Below are positions 43,201 to 54,719 of a DNA stretch of 64,000 nucleotides, piece after piece. The first letter of the stretch is position 1. Each line of letters starts with the position of its first letter. This DNA is from Asterochloris sp. CNOR1. Its lineage: Eukaryota; Chlorophyta; Trebouxiophyceae; Trebouxiales; Trebouxiaceae. The DNA is taken from NCBI GenBank assembly GCA_963969365.1, contig OZ017760.1, forward strand, positions 1,240,001 through 1,304,000, in the 5' to 3' direction. The position numbers were made by a program, and so were the translations under genes. The notes under the pieces are model-generated. The model made no database searches. It was not told the DNA's origin and saw only the letters and a list, made by a program, of their open reading frames with translations.

Positions 43201-46200
43201 TGCACATGCAGGCAGTCAAGGTGGCCACTGGCTCCCAGAAACAGTCTAGCCACAAACACTGTTGTGTTGTGAAACTCTTTTAGATGTGAGTGGCGCAGTG
43301 TGCAGCATGCATGCTGCCCCCCAGACAACGCCAGGCACAGGCCCCGCTCTGCTGCCACCAGTCCCGCGGCAGGAGCACTTCCAGGTTCCCATGCCATCAG
43401 GAACGCAGAAGCTGTGCTGGCTCACTCTGACACCACTCAGCAGGCTGCATCAGGCACATCTGGACGAGCCGTCTGTGTGCGCAAGCAGATCTGAGGTGTT
43501 TTGAGGCGCAGGCCGCACTTCAGTGGCAGGACAATCCACCACTAAGGGCATGCTTGTGAGAGCACCGTGTACAGGCACAACCTGTCTGTCAGCACAGATC
43601 TACTGGCCAAACAAGTGGTTTTATGTAGCCAGGGAGAAATGTCTAGAGAAAACCTGCCCCTGCTGTCAGAACGCACTCACTAGGAAGAGAATGGTAAAAG
43701 GCAGGGTGCAACATCATGCATGTCTTGCTGCAGCGCCACGACATGCAAACACCACTCTGCCCCTGCTGTGAAAGTGCACTCACCATTGGAATGATGGTGG
43801 ATGGCAAGGTGGCCTGGGTGGCCTCATCAACAACCACCACCTTAAACTGCCTAGTCTTGACAGGTTGTTTCTGCCTCCCAGCCCCCGTACTGCTGGGGTC
43901 CGTGAAGACTAGGTCCCCTACTGACGAGCAGGTGCCTGCAACAACCTGCAGAACCAACATATGGGGCAGTCAGGGGACTGCTGAAGTCGTGGGGCTGCGG
44001 CTCTGCCTCACTCAGCAAGGTGTTTCCTGCCCCTCCAGAGTCCCCTTAGCAAAAATCGGCTCAGCTGTGACGTGCTTCTCCAGGCACAGCTTACTATGCC
44101 GCTTGACTCGGAAACAAGCCCCAGCTAAACAGCGCGTGCTCCTCAGGAGCCCTCTTCTGAACCTGTTCCAATTGCCGCTTTGCCCCAACCTGAAACTGCC
44201 AAGCTTTCTCCTGACCATGAAGCACTACACGATGCTGAGGGAGGCCTCGCTCACGATTAGCACAGTCTCCATTGCGACATGACTGGGCCCCCAGAGCAAG
44301 CTCAGAACCTGACATGCAAGCTCCTGACCACCACAATCCACAGCTGCACTGCAGCGCACCCCTGCCACATGCAACCAAACTGGCCTCCATGATGACTTGT
44401 GCCGCTTTGCTGAGCAGGATCAGTGCCCACAAAGCATCCTCCTCGGCCTCTGCAACTCCAAAGCAAGATTGCCACACACCTCTGCCTGATCCAGGATTTT
44501 CTGGGCAGCCTGTTTGATGACATCCGTCGCCTGCCGGCGCAGTTGTCCGGCCTCAAACTTGAGACTCTGCATCTTCTTCTGCTGTGCCTCCCTGTACTGT
44601 GCCTGCTCATCTGGCTTTATTGTCCTGTTCAAGTCATTGATCCTCTGGATCAGCTCCCGGGCACCCTGCATGCGCACTTGGAGGTGATTGTGCAAGAGAC
44701 ACCACAGCTTGCAGGGGAAGGGGGTTGCAGGTCATCTGCGCAGGCTGTGATGTTCTGAAGCTGGCAAACGCACTGTAAGCAGCAGAAGGAGGCTGTGAAA
44801 CGCGGCAGGTGGCCAGCAAGAGCTGAAAGCTCTGGGCCTCCTCCAATGCGTGCTCCATGCAAAGGCGACGCTCTGCAGCACACTGTGGTGCTGTGGCTGC
44901 CTCACTGCATGATGTGCAGGCAGGCAAGGTGCGGTGACCAGCGCTCAGCTTTGACATGGTACTACGCTGCTGTGGTCCTGCCTTGCCTCTCTCAGTGCAT
45001 CAGGCATTTACACAACGAACCTTAGCACACAGAGGGGAGTGCAAGAGATGCAAGAGGGTTGAGGCTGCCATCTACCTGCTCGTCCTGCCTTGCTGCTTTG
45101 GTCTTGGCCTCCTTTTTCAGGCGTTTGACCTCAGCTCGCTTATTGTAGTCATCCTTCTCCAGCTCGCTAAGCTCTTCAAAGGGAGTCTCCACTTTCAGCG
45201 AGGACTCCTGCCTGTAAGCAGAAGGGCAAAGCATTGAAGTGAAAGCGTCTGTCTTCAGCAGCAGCTCGGCACGGGGGCTGAAAAGCATGCAAGCTAGCTC
45301 ATGTCCTGCAGCATCCACAGCACAAACAGCATGGACATGATGGGCTGCTGATGAGAAGGCACAGTCACTTGCAGGAGGCAGGGTGCCAATGCAGGACTGG
45401 AAGTCACAGCATGCTTGGCTCTGTTGATGCCCTCAGTTTGCTGTACAGGGATCTGCTGCCCGGTAACATCAGGGCAGGAAGAAAGAGGGCAAGCTGGACA
45501 GGCTGGGGCAAGGGGGGACAACCTCCCCTTCACAAGGCTGACTGCACCCTTGCCGTGAGAGCCCACGGCTGGCATGCCATGCCAAGAAAGGCTGGATAGG
45601 GGTATGGAGCAGGAGCCTGGTTTTCCAGCGCACATGTTGACACTGTCTGATGCGGTCCAGCAGAGGTCTCACTTGGCATACTCCTCCATCTTCAAATTGG
45701 CCTCCTTGCGCAACCTCGCTGCCGTACCGCCAGACATCTTTTCTGCCAGAGCGTCAATGCCGCGGTCGCGAACGCTGTCCCTCATCTGCAGCAGGACCAG
45801 AACCCCTGAAGCAGTGATGCCTGAGCGCCAAAGGCCAGCAGTCAACAAGAAGGGGGCGAGAAACTGCCGATCAGCAGTCAAGGGTCTGCCTGTTCAGCGC
45901 TCATGGGTGTTTCAGAAATGGTGGTCACACTCAAATAGGCTGGATGGGTCGCCAGATCTGACCCTGGCCCCTGTCAGAGCAAACACCCCACACAACGGCC
46001 TATTGAAGCCCAGCAGGACAGCTGACACTAGGGAGCGAGGCAGACAGATCCCAGACTAGTGAATCCCCGGGTAAGGACACTGCTGGTTGCTGTGGACGGG
46101 CACCTCTGGATTGCCAGCACAGAGCCTGTCACAATCCAAGCAGCTGCTGTACTGTCTCCAACCCATCGAAAAATCTGTCCTGCTGGGTGACGGCCCCTGA

Positions 46201-49200
46201 GCAGAATGCTCGCCACACAGCATGCATCCTGAGCAAGAGATAGGCGGCCTCTGCCCCAGGCTGCAGGCATCACCCCTCCATACCAGCAGCTAGGCACAAC
46301 CGCACACTGCCAGACAGGCTTGCCTAGGCGGACCACTCTGCTGCCCTGTCCATGAATAGGGCGGCCCGTCTTGGACTGTCCAGGCCTGTACCAGCTGCGA
46401 CTGTGATCCCCCTCTTGATGAACCCCTTCACAAGGTTTTCCTGCCCATTGAGGCTTGCACCAGCCACCAGCAGCTCATCCTTTGCCTTGCCCTGGTGAAC
46501 TACCCCAGTCCCACCACACTGAAGCCCTCACATCAAGCCCTTGGATAGAGCTGCCTGCTTTGCTTTGCTCACAGCAGGCAAATAGACCCTTGCCTTACCC
46601 TGGTGGGCTGTCCCAGCCGGACCACTTGAATGCCCCTCTCCATGAGCCCTTCCACAATGTTGTCCACTGCGGCATTGGTATCTGCACAGGCCAGGGGTGC
46701 TCCCAGTGTTGCCTTGGCGACAGGCAGCTTCCTGTTAGTCAGCACCATCGCCTCCAGATAGGCCAGCAGCGTCCTTGTCTTGCCAGTGCCGGGAGGGCCC
46801 TGCAGGTAGACATGACTTGAAGATGAGGTTGGGGGTGCTGAGGCAAGGCCATCAGCTAAGCGCCTGCACAAGGGGCCCTGTGCGGGCTGACAGCTTGATG
46901 CAGGCAGACAAGCATAAGCTGGGCCAGGAGCCCTCTTGTCCTTGCAAAGACTTACATCCAGGCAATGGGTCTCAAGCGGACAACAATGTTCAGACCTGTA
47001 TGTGCAAGGCAGGGTCTACAGGCAGGCAAGATTTTTGAAGGTTAAGTGTGCATCATTTGAGTTGTGCATTGGCATGCAGCCCAATCTGGGCCTGCTGCAG
47101 GCCTGCGACACCTGCAGGACATTGTGCTGGGGTGCCCTCAAGATAACGCGTCCAGGCATTTGACAGCAACATGCAGGTGGCTGTAAGGTTTGGAGGCTGC
47201 CGCAGCAGGTGTGAGCAGCCTGCAGCGGCAAGCAGGCATCACGTGCCTAGGTGCAGGGACGGGCTGGCCCCATTCAATAGGGACAGAACTAGAGGCCAAG
47301 ATGTTGGATGCGAGCGCACATGACTTAAAGTGGAGGCTCACCTGCCACAGGGAGCACGTCTGCATCACAGCCTTGGCTACCCCGTCACGCTGGCTTCTGT
47401 TGAGGTCTGACAAGCTCGCCAGATTGGTGTTCATTTCTTGCCGCCACTGCGTGGCCCATTCCTTGTTGAGCGTGCTGCAGACAGCAGCATCCTCTACATG
47501 AGTGAGCAGAAAGAGCCGAAGGGGCGGAGCACCCAGATCTGGGGAAGGAAGGGAAAGCGCTGTGGCTGTGTCAACATCTGCAAAGCCCGCATGGGCACCT
47601 TCAGGAGTGCAACACAAGTAGCTTAGCAGATTGGCGGGCACGTGACAGGCTGCCGCTCAGGCAGCATGGGTCGAGTGTCCTGAAGCAGATGAGGTGCGTG
47701 CCTGTGGGTTGGACGACACGCCAGTACACATCAGCGCGCACCACCAGCCTCATGCCAATCATGTTGAGGCCTCACAACAGCCTGACAGCAGGGCAGCCAC
47801 AGCTCCCTCATCCTTCCAGCAAGACAGTAACAAACATAATGCTGGCAAGGCACCCAACCTGATCAGGTCAATGCCATGACCCACCAGCAACGCAGCCTCA
47901 GCCCCCATCCAGCCTCCAGCAAGGGCAAAGCAACCCCACCTCTCTTCAGCAAGGCAACCACATCACGCCTTGTCTTAGCACTGCAACTGGCTCACGGGTC
48001 AGTCCACCAGTTCGCAGTCTTGGACAGCTGTTCAGGGCTGCGTCTGCCATCGCCCTCCCCCAGCATTGTCAACAACACCCTGCGCTTCTGCAGCAAGCCA
48101 TCAGCAGTATCAGTCAGAGGCCAGGCAGCTCCCAGCAGCGGGCTTGAGCATGTAGTGCAAGCGCGAATTAATGCTGGTCTTCCCAAATTGTCAGGCTGGG
48201 CCAAGCTGAGCTCATCCCAAGAAGCCATGCCTGGGCCAGGATACGGTTTGTCATGCCATGTAAAGCTGGCAACAGGTGGCTGCATGACAGCTGGGCAGCT
48301 ACAGTTGCGACTGCAGTCACTTTGACAGCGCGCCAGCGCTGACTGTATGCACAAGAGTCTGAAAGTGCGCAAGGGGCAACGGGGGTGAGATGTCTGCCAC
48401 CCAGTGAGAATGCCTGTCGTGCAGTGCAGAGCCCTGCTCCATGTGGCACACAGGTGAGTGGCCTGCCCAGAATGAGCCAAAACTGCCGATGCCACCCGCC
48501 CTGCCAGTGCTTGCTGTGCAATGCCAGCCCTGCGGTCAGAGCTCTCTTAAAATTTCCAATGCCAAGCAGAGATGGAGCTGCCGGCCTGGCGCTCTGCAGC
48601 TGCAGGAAAAGAAAAACCTGACCTGCATGAACTGGGCGGTCACTTCATTGCGATTAAGAGCCGTCCACGCTTTCTCCCCTTGAGCAAGGAGTATCTCAAA
48701 TTGTTGCAAGGACACGACGTTCCCCCATTTCTCCAGAGCCTGCAGGACATCTAGCTTATCAGTAGCTGGCAGCGTCGGTAACACACTCAGGAAGGAATGC
48801 ACACAGGCATAGGCTTGGAGCCCACCACACAATAACAGGTGACACCTGTGCTGTGATGCAAGGCCATGCAACATCACCTTGATCTGCCGCACTGAAGTGT
48901 TGTCCACCTCAATTTTGTCAATTCTCCAGAGAAAGTCAGGGCCTGCACAAGAGCAGGACATGGCAGTCAGCCAAAGTGTAGCTTTAGGGCCTGGCATATA
49001 CATGGACGCAGGCTTGGAGCTTCATCACCAGCACATGTGCACATGCGCAGCAACCAGCCAAAGCAGTCACATCTGACGAGCAGCAAGGCAGCTTCCAAAA
49101 ACATGGGCAGCTCAGCCAAAGCAGGCGTTACTGGCAGGAGGGATACAATCCTCACCTTTCCTTGCAACTTGCGCTTGAAGTGCAACATCAAGATTCCCAG

Positions 49201-49269
49201 GGAAAGCAATAGCGATGTTTGTCCTGCTGACTTGGTATACAGTGCCCTCCAGCCGCATCTTGGACTCGT
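40204..49269 (-). CDS. UPF1-like superfamily 1B RNA/DNA helicase
   Basis: Exons read at 49156-49269, 48878-48942, 48623-48739, 47342-47493, 46599 to about 46817, 45673-45785, 45076-45211, 44480-44665, 43784-43945, 42610-42829, 41984-42188, 41137-41302, 40459-40562 and 40204-40372. Helicase motifs appear in order: Q-motif region [14 protein letters not shown], motif [13 protein letters not shown], Ia [43 protein letters not shown], then [45 protein letters not shown] and [18 protein letters not shown]. An SH3-like 1B strand set ([19 protein letters not shown]) precedes the ATPase, as in UPF1/IGHMBP2. Exons 45076-45211 and 44480-44665 encode a charged helical 1C-like stalk. The stop is at 40204. 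UPF1-like enzymes translocate 5'-3' on single-stranded nucleic acid. Which member this is (UPF1, IGHMBP2 or an organellar type) cannot be told; the UPF1 CH zinc domain was not seen. Confidence 0.86.
41241..41525 (-). repeat. Three copies of a helicase exon 5' edge (motif IV region)
   Basis: The exon edge at 41241-41302 (GTAGGGCGTCAGCAGGGCTG, coding for AALLTPYKG on the minus strand) is repeated in the upstream intron at about 41360-41428 and 41466-41522. Offsets are about 119 and 106 bp. The farthest copy still reads [15 protein letters not shown] against [16 protein letters not shown]. All copies keep a TGCA-type acceptor region, but only the first continues into open reading frame. Confidence 0.75.
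42748..43000 (-). repeat. Triplicated helicase motif III segment
   Basis: The exon segment at about 42748-42800 encoding [15 protein letters not shown] is followed in the upstream intron by decayed copies at about 42843-42895 ([11 protein letters not shown]) and 42947-43000 ([15 protein letters not shown]). The last copy aligns with the exon over about 52 bp at roughly 75-80 percent identity by eye. Only the first copy is in the coding exon, joined to [11 protein letters not shown]. Confidence 0.72.
43649..43810 (-). repeat. Duplicated helicase exon 3' edge with donor site
   Basis: The real exon end and donor at about 43757-43810 (plus strand CTGCCCCTGCTGTGAAAGTGCACTCAC... in pieces CTGCCCCTGCTGTG and GTGCACTCAC) is repeated about 103 bp downstream in transcription, at about 43654-43705, as CTGCCCCTGCTGTC and ACGCACTCAC. 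The copy keeps a GTGAGTGC donor but has lost the STIIPM coding sense. Confidence 0.65.
46040..46660 (-). repeat. Decayed tandem copies of the helicase Walker-A exon 3' half
   Basis: Downstream of the real exon (46599 to about 46817) the intron holds at least three related segments. About 46485-46545 aligns with the end of the exon (CCTTGCCCTGGTG, CCACCACACT.GAAGCCC). About 46385-46460 would read [20 protein letters not shown] against [20 protein letters not shown]. About 46300-46345 gives [10 protein letters not shown] against [10 protein letters not shown]. They are too diverged and interrupted to be used as exons. Confidence 0.65.
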
Positions 49270-49911
49270 CTTGCTACACAGTACATGGGAGAGTTTCATT
49301 CTCTGTCTACATTCTGCCGGAAAAGTCACCGCTCGTGCATATGACTCAAATTGCTCGGCATCTGCTACTGCTGCACTTGTGACTTGTATCTAGCCGTGAG
49401 CATACTATGGCAGGGTCACACTGCATTCACGCAGTGCACAGGTGCCAGGTTGCCCCACCAAACAACATGCATGGCCTGGCTGCGGGACGTATGTCTCCCC
49501 CTGAACACCCTGCACTCCCAGATCACATTCAAACACGCACCACTGGACAAAACTGCAGTTTACACAGCCTCTTGTGGCAGCCACCCCCAGGCTTGTCCCT
49601 GGTTGAGCGAGAAAATGCCCCAGCTCCAGTGGGGCCATGAGTCAAACAAGCCCAGCAGGCAAGCTTCTCACTGTCTTTGATGGTCCACACACGCTGCTAA
49701 AGAGCGCAAGCACCCCTCCAGATGAACTGTGTGAAGGTAGCAGTGGCCACTCGTAAGCGCCGACCCCAGCTTCATCCGTATCCAAGTGAAGTTACACCCT
49801 ACGTGCAGTGGGTCCTGACCCAGACAAGCTCAGCAGGCCAACAAAGCTCTCACATTCTGAGATGGTCCCCGCACACCGCCCAAGACGCACGCCTCCCGTT
49901 GCTTGAACTTG

Positions 49912-52778
49912 TGTGAGGGGAGCAGCGGCCTTTTCTGACCAGCTTCGTCCTCTTCTGAGTCAAGGACTGCCCCAGCTGCACTGGCAGGGCTGGTCCCCCT
50001 TGCCGCCGCCTGTCCCCGCGCCCACTGGGGGGCTTTTGGGGAGACAGTGAACTCCCAAATAACCTCATTGTACAGGTCGCCTGCACCCAAGGGGAGGGAC
50101 AAGGCTGCTGCATGGGAAGTGCTCAGCGAACTGAACCCCAGGGCAGCCAGCTGCCTTTATCGGCTTCAGCTCAGCAGGTCTGGCCTGCCAAACATCAGGA
50201 AGTCGCCCAACAAGATGGACTGTTGGGCAGACTGGGCTAGCACAATGAGCACCTGCATGGGACAGGCCTAGTGGAGCCACAGATCCTCCACAGCCCACGC
50301 TCCAGGTCTCTGAGTCAGGGCCATGCCTGATGCCTCATACCAAGCTGGCATCTGAGGAGGCAGGGCACGTGAAGCAGATGCATGCAGCTCTGCAGCAGGG
50401 AATTGGTCTCAACAGGTAAAGAGCAGCGGCTCACCTGCGCGTTTGGCGACAAGATGGCTCAAGATTTCCCCCTCATCACGCAAGATCTTTGGATCCATCC
50501 TGCAGCCAGGATCAATTGTTTCCAAGGACTGTCTGCAGCACATTGCAGACAGCACAGCATCACAGAGCATGGATATGAGCAAAATCATCAGGTGTAGAAC
50601 ATTGGGTAGGAATGCTGGCAAGCTGTGATTGCCCAAAGGTGTTGCTGCCCACATCCTGGCCCTGCTTGAACGGCCTTGATGGCCTGGCTGAACAGCCTGG
50701 TGCTTCACATTCGCAGCTCACACTTTCAGCCAGCAGAAAGATTCAGCCCTGCTGTAGCCAAGCAGGCCACTCCAGTATGCTTTTGACACCTCCCGGCGCG
50801 AGCGCTCACCTCTGTATGCGAGCCGTCTCAGCCTCCTGATCCTCCTTCTGTATCTGGACCAGTTCAGCAAAGCGCATCTGCAATCATCAGTGCAGTTCCT
50901 CCTTATGCTGGTCTTGCCTGTCAAGGCAAGCTGCTCCACATGCCTCCAGGCTCTCTAGGAGAGTGCTGGCAGAGCGAGAACTGGCGGAAGCTAGGTACAC
51001 ACGGTGACGAGCCACGCTAGAGAACAGCTTTGTTGGCCTCCGCCTCGCTGGCCCTGCTGGCAGTGAACAGTGCACCCAGAAAGCTGCCACACCCAGTCGC
51101 CAGACCGCTGCTCCATCACAACAGTACCTGTGGCAACCCAATCCTGGCAGTGATTCATTCAAGCAACTGCTGTAGGGACTGTCAAGAGCATCAGATGCAT
51201 AACAATACCTTGACATCATCTAGCCTGGCCTCAATGCGGTCTGCAGGATACCAGCTGGGGAAGTACCTGGCAATCAGTGCCACGGCCCTGGGATCTCTGA
51301 TGTCCCGCCTGGTCAGACCCTGCTGGGTCTCCGCATGCCGCATCTGCGCGCTCGCTGCCCCTGCGGCAGGGTTGATGCAAGACCTCAGAGAGAGTGGAGT
51401 CACACAGCAGATGTGTCCTGCAGACCTCCCTGCACGGCGGCTGCCTACACCTGCCACAACTGTGGGAGCCCCGGCCCTGCAACAGGGATCCTGCTACACT
51501 TTGCAGGAGGAGAGGCTGTCAAGCAGCAGATGTGGCATGCAAGCCTTGAAGCTGTCCCAGAGATGCCTGCACACAGCCTGAGGCCAAGGGGGCAGAGCAT
51601 AGCTGAGGGGTCACACAACACAACACACATGTGAAGCATGAGTTGCTTGGCCGGAGCGCTACACAGGAAACGCAGGCATTGCCACCTGGCTCCCACAGTG
51701 CTACAGCCAGTGCCAAGGTGCAATCGCCACCAATGCAAGATTTTGCTGCAGGGTCACTCCAAGTAGCACCAGCATGGCCTGCTTGCCCAGGACAGTTCTT
51801 GGGTCTGTGCTGCTGAGGCTCCCATTCAGCTGGATGGCAATGCAAGTGCTTCTTGAGCGCACTGCTGAAGCACCACGCAACACCAATGTGGGGTCATCCA
51901 GAAAGCAGTCTAGCACGTGGTAGGGCTGTGCAGCAGCATGAGGCACTGACGCTTGCGCTCATCGGCGTGTGCCTGCAGGAGATGGACTGCATCTGTTGTT
52001 CCAGGAGGCGGAGACTGGCGGGCATCCGCCCAAGCACCACTGGTCCTGCCTGCAGCAGGGAGCAGCACAATTATTGAGCGGATGCCGTTTGTGTCTGGAA
52101 GGTACGGACGGCATGGGTACCAGCATCACTGCCCCTCCTGCAGCATGCACAGTGCAACAGGTGGCTTGGCCCAGGGGCACATCATCTGGACAGTGCTGGC
52201 AGTACCCTAACCAGCGGGGAGGTGTCTGGGCATGACTGCCACTTGCCTGCAGCACAGCAGTTGACTCGGCTGCAGGGTGCACTCACTGGACCTCATCTGG
52301 GGCAGCGGGGAGGTGACCTGGCAGCACAGCCTCTGCCTGCAGCAGGAAGCAGCACAGCAATACTGCTGTGCTTGCATGTTTGGGGGGTGCCCTGAGACGT
52401 ACAGCCCACTCATTGCTGTCAGCGTGCATGTGTCTGAGAAAGTCAACACGATTGGCTTATGGCATGCTTTTTATACATCAGGTGTCCAAGCAGATAGTCG
52501 CACCGCACAGGCAGCGCACAAGACACTGGAGTGACAGTGGGAAACACCTGACAGTCATGAACCCAGTGGCCTACTGCCTGAAGAATGTGCACCTATTGAA
52601 GACGATCACCTTGGCCATTGTAGAGAGCACCTGCTGGCGCTGCAGCCGTGCCACTGGTGCTGCTGAAGGGCCGCTGAGCCTGTTGCTGTGCTGACAGAGC
52701 CTGTGGCTGCGCTGGCAAAGCCTGCCCAGTGCTGCCTCTGGTCTGTGCCCACCCCATCCCATTATTGGAGGCAGAAGG
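49912..52778 (-). CDS. Uncharacterised exons, N-terminal part of the helicase gene or a separate gene
   Basis: Convincing minus-strand exons with clean splice signals but no recognised domain. They lie at 52610-52778 (Ala/Gln/Ser-rich, NNGMGWAQTRGSTGQALPAQ), about 51738-51925 (HVLDCFLDDPTLVLRGASAV ... TVLGKQAMLVLLGVTLQQN) and 51209-51383 (RRDIRDPRAVALIARYFPSW). Others lie at 50810-50877 (MRFAELVQIQKEDQEAETAR), 50435-50532 (TIDPGCRMDPKILRDEGEIL) and about 49912-50081 (GDLYNEVIWEFTVSPKAPQW). Same strand, dense spacing and absence of any visible promoter gap suggest they could continue into the helicase at 49269. Phase was not closed, and the sequence could equally be a different protein. Confidence 0.45.
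52010..52365 (-). repeat. Tandem units in the uncharacterised N-terminal gene region
   Basis: Three segments share CTGCCTGCAGCAGG.AGCAGCACA or CTTGCCTGCAGCACAGCAG blocks (around 52047, 52244 and 52334). Two share GCGGGGAGGTG starts (52213 and 52306). On the minus strand each gives an acceptor followed by QAGPVVLGRMPASLRLLEQQ, QASGSHAQTPPRWLG or QAEAVLPGHLPAAPDEVQ. One or two may be real exons; the others look like decayed duplicates. Confidence 0.5.
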
Positions 52779-53104
52779 CTGCAGGCACAGTGGCGCTCTG
52801 CTTGATGCCAGCGTGGCAGGCCGGACAGCGAAGAGCATGTACTCAGCAGGAGGAGTTTGTAGGGACAGAGGCTGACGCCAGCAAGGATGGATGGGGCCTG
52901 CTTGACAGTAGCTGGCCCTACACAAAGGACAGGACACCAACGCAGCGGGGTGCATCTGCAGGCGTGCACAGAAGTGGATCTGAGACTTCAGCCAGAGTGA
53001 AGACCAGCCCGCCAGGCAGCAACTGGCTCCACAGAAAGCACAAGAGGGAGTTGCAACCGTACACAGAGATGCAGGCTTGATGCCTCAGCGTCCTGCACAA
53101 GTGT

Positions 53105-54664
53105 TCACACAACTGCTTTCAGGGCCAGTCGGCACAGGAAAGCCAGCTGGTCGTCCTCGACAGCAGCCCAGCCACACGCAGCGCAGGGCAGGAACTTAGC
53201 AGGAGCGAGCAGCAGGCGCCCCACACAAGTGTTGCTGGGACCTGAAGTTAGACAGAAGTCAGCTGGCCCTGCCATGGAGCAGCTGGCCCCACATCTGGCA
53301 CAGACGGGCACTCTCACGACTACCTCCCACACACGCAAGCCTTCCTCAGGCAACTTAAGCAGCTTCCCCGCGACTAATCTGCATGGAGCACATTCTAGCT
53401 TTAGTTGAAGACCCCACCAAGGGATGCAAGCTGGCCCCGTGCAACACACAATGCTAAGAGCAGACATGCGCCGCCAAAGTGAAGGGACCGGTAGAGCGCG
53501 CACACTGCAGAAGGCGGCCCCTCAAAAGCCGGGAAGATTGAGCGCCATACGCCACTGCACAGCACCAGCAGGCAAACCTGCCAGGTCTGGCAAACGGACA
53601 TGCCTCTGGGCACAGGCCACGCGTCATGCATGCTGGCAACCTCCGCGCCCATGAAGCAAGCTGCCTGAACATCCTCTTGCTGGCGCAACCCTCTCTCACA
53701 CTGCTCACCTGGGGAGGGTCCAACAGCTGAGCTTACTCTGTGCCCCTGAGATGGGGTTCCCACCCATAGCATCTGGCAGCTGGGCTGGCTCAACCTGGCC
53801 AGGGAAGGATCCAGTCAAGCATCACACACACGCATCAACCTCGCCCCCTATGGTGTGCTCCTCACCTGTACCGTCGGGGGGGCTGGCTGCGTGCCTACAG
53901 GCATGAGATAATCATCTTCGGCCTGCGTCGCAGCCTTGCGCGTCCTGCGGCGCGACCTCTGCTTCGCCTCCTCACGCACCCTCTGCTCCTCCTCCTGCTT
54001 CAGCTGCTTCTTCAATGCCTCGTCCATTGCCTCTGACTTGCTGTTGCTGGTGACATGCTGCCCCCGCCGGGACACTGCTCGGCCACTGCCAGGGGCACAC
54101 ACACGGCCCTGGCTGGTGTTCCGGCGCAAGCCGCCCTCGCCAGCATTTACCAGCCTGACTGGGCGGCCTGAAGTTCGCTGGCTGGCCTGTAGCTGTAGCG
54201 CTGAGCTCACGCGGCCTGGCCGTCTCCCGCCTGTACAGGACGGCTCTGCGTTACACGGGTCGGTCGCGGGTTGAAACATCCTCGGCGGCTCAGGCACCTT
54301 CTCCTGCTCAAGGTCCTCCTCGGCCCTGCGGACAGCCTCCTGCTGCTCCTGGGAGGGGTCTGCTGCGGGAGTGCCAGCCTGCTGCCACAAACGGGCAGCA
54401 GCCTCGGGCTGCTGCCGGGGGGCTGTGCTGCTGGGCTCGACCTTCGCCTGCGAAGGCCATTGCGGCACCTCACCCCGCCTCTGCTGCTCCCTGGCGAGCC
54501 GCTCTGCTGCCATCTGACGGAGCTTGCGCTGCTCTGGAGTGTCCCCAGCAGAAAAGCCTTCAGAAGGAGGTGGTGGCCTGCGGCCTGCAGCTGCCTGGGT
54601 TAATCGCTGAGCCCTGTCCGCCAGCGGGAGCAGCCACGGCATGGAAGCGCGGTTGCCTGCCATG
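53105..54664 (-). CDS. Coiled-coil / zinc-ribbon-like protein segment, unknown function
   Basis: The first exon runs from an ATG at 54662-54664 (MAGNRASMPWLLPLADRAQR; an in-frame ATG also lies at 54714) to a GTGAGG donor at about 53868. It is Gln/Glu/Arg-rich with likely coiled coil (EALKKQLKQEEEQRVREEAK, followed by a basic RSRRRTRKAA). A later exon at 53105-53378 contains a four-Cys cluster, CARCGASC and PCAACGW, spaced about 35 residues apart, which looks like a zinc ribbon. It ends either at a TGA at 53105 or at a GTGTGAA donor just before it. Exons between 53.4 and 53.87 kb are unresolved. This may be the N-terminus of the same transcription unit as the exons at 49.9-52.8 kb and the helicase. 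I do not recognise the family. Confidence 0.5.
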
Positions 54665-54719
54665 GCAGCGCCCTGGCCGGGCAGCTGCAGCAGCAGATCA
54701 CCCGCCTGCAGCATTGATG

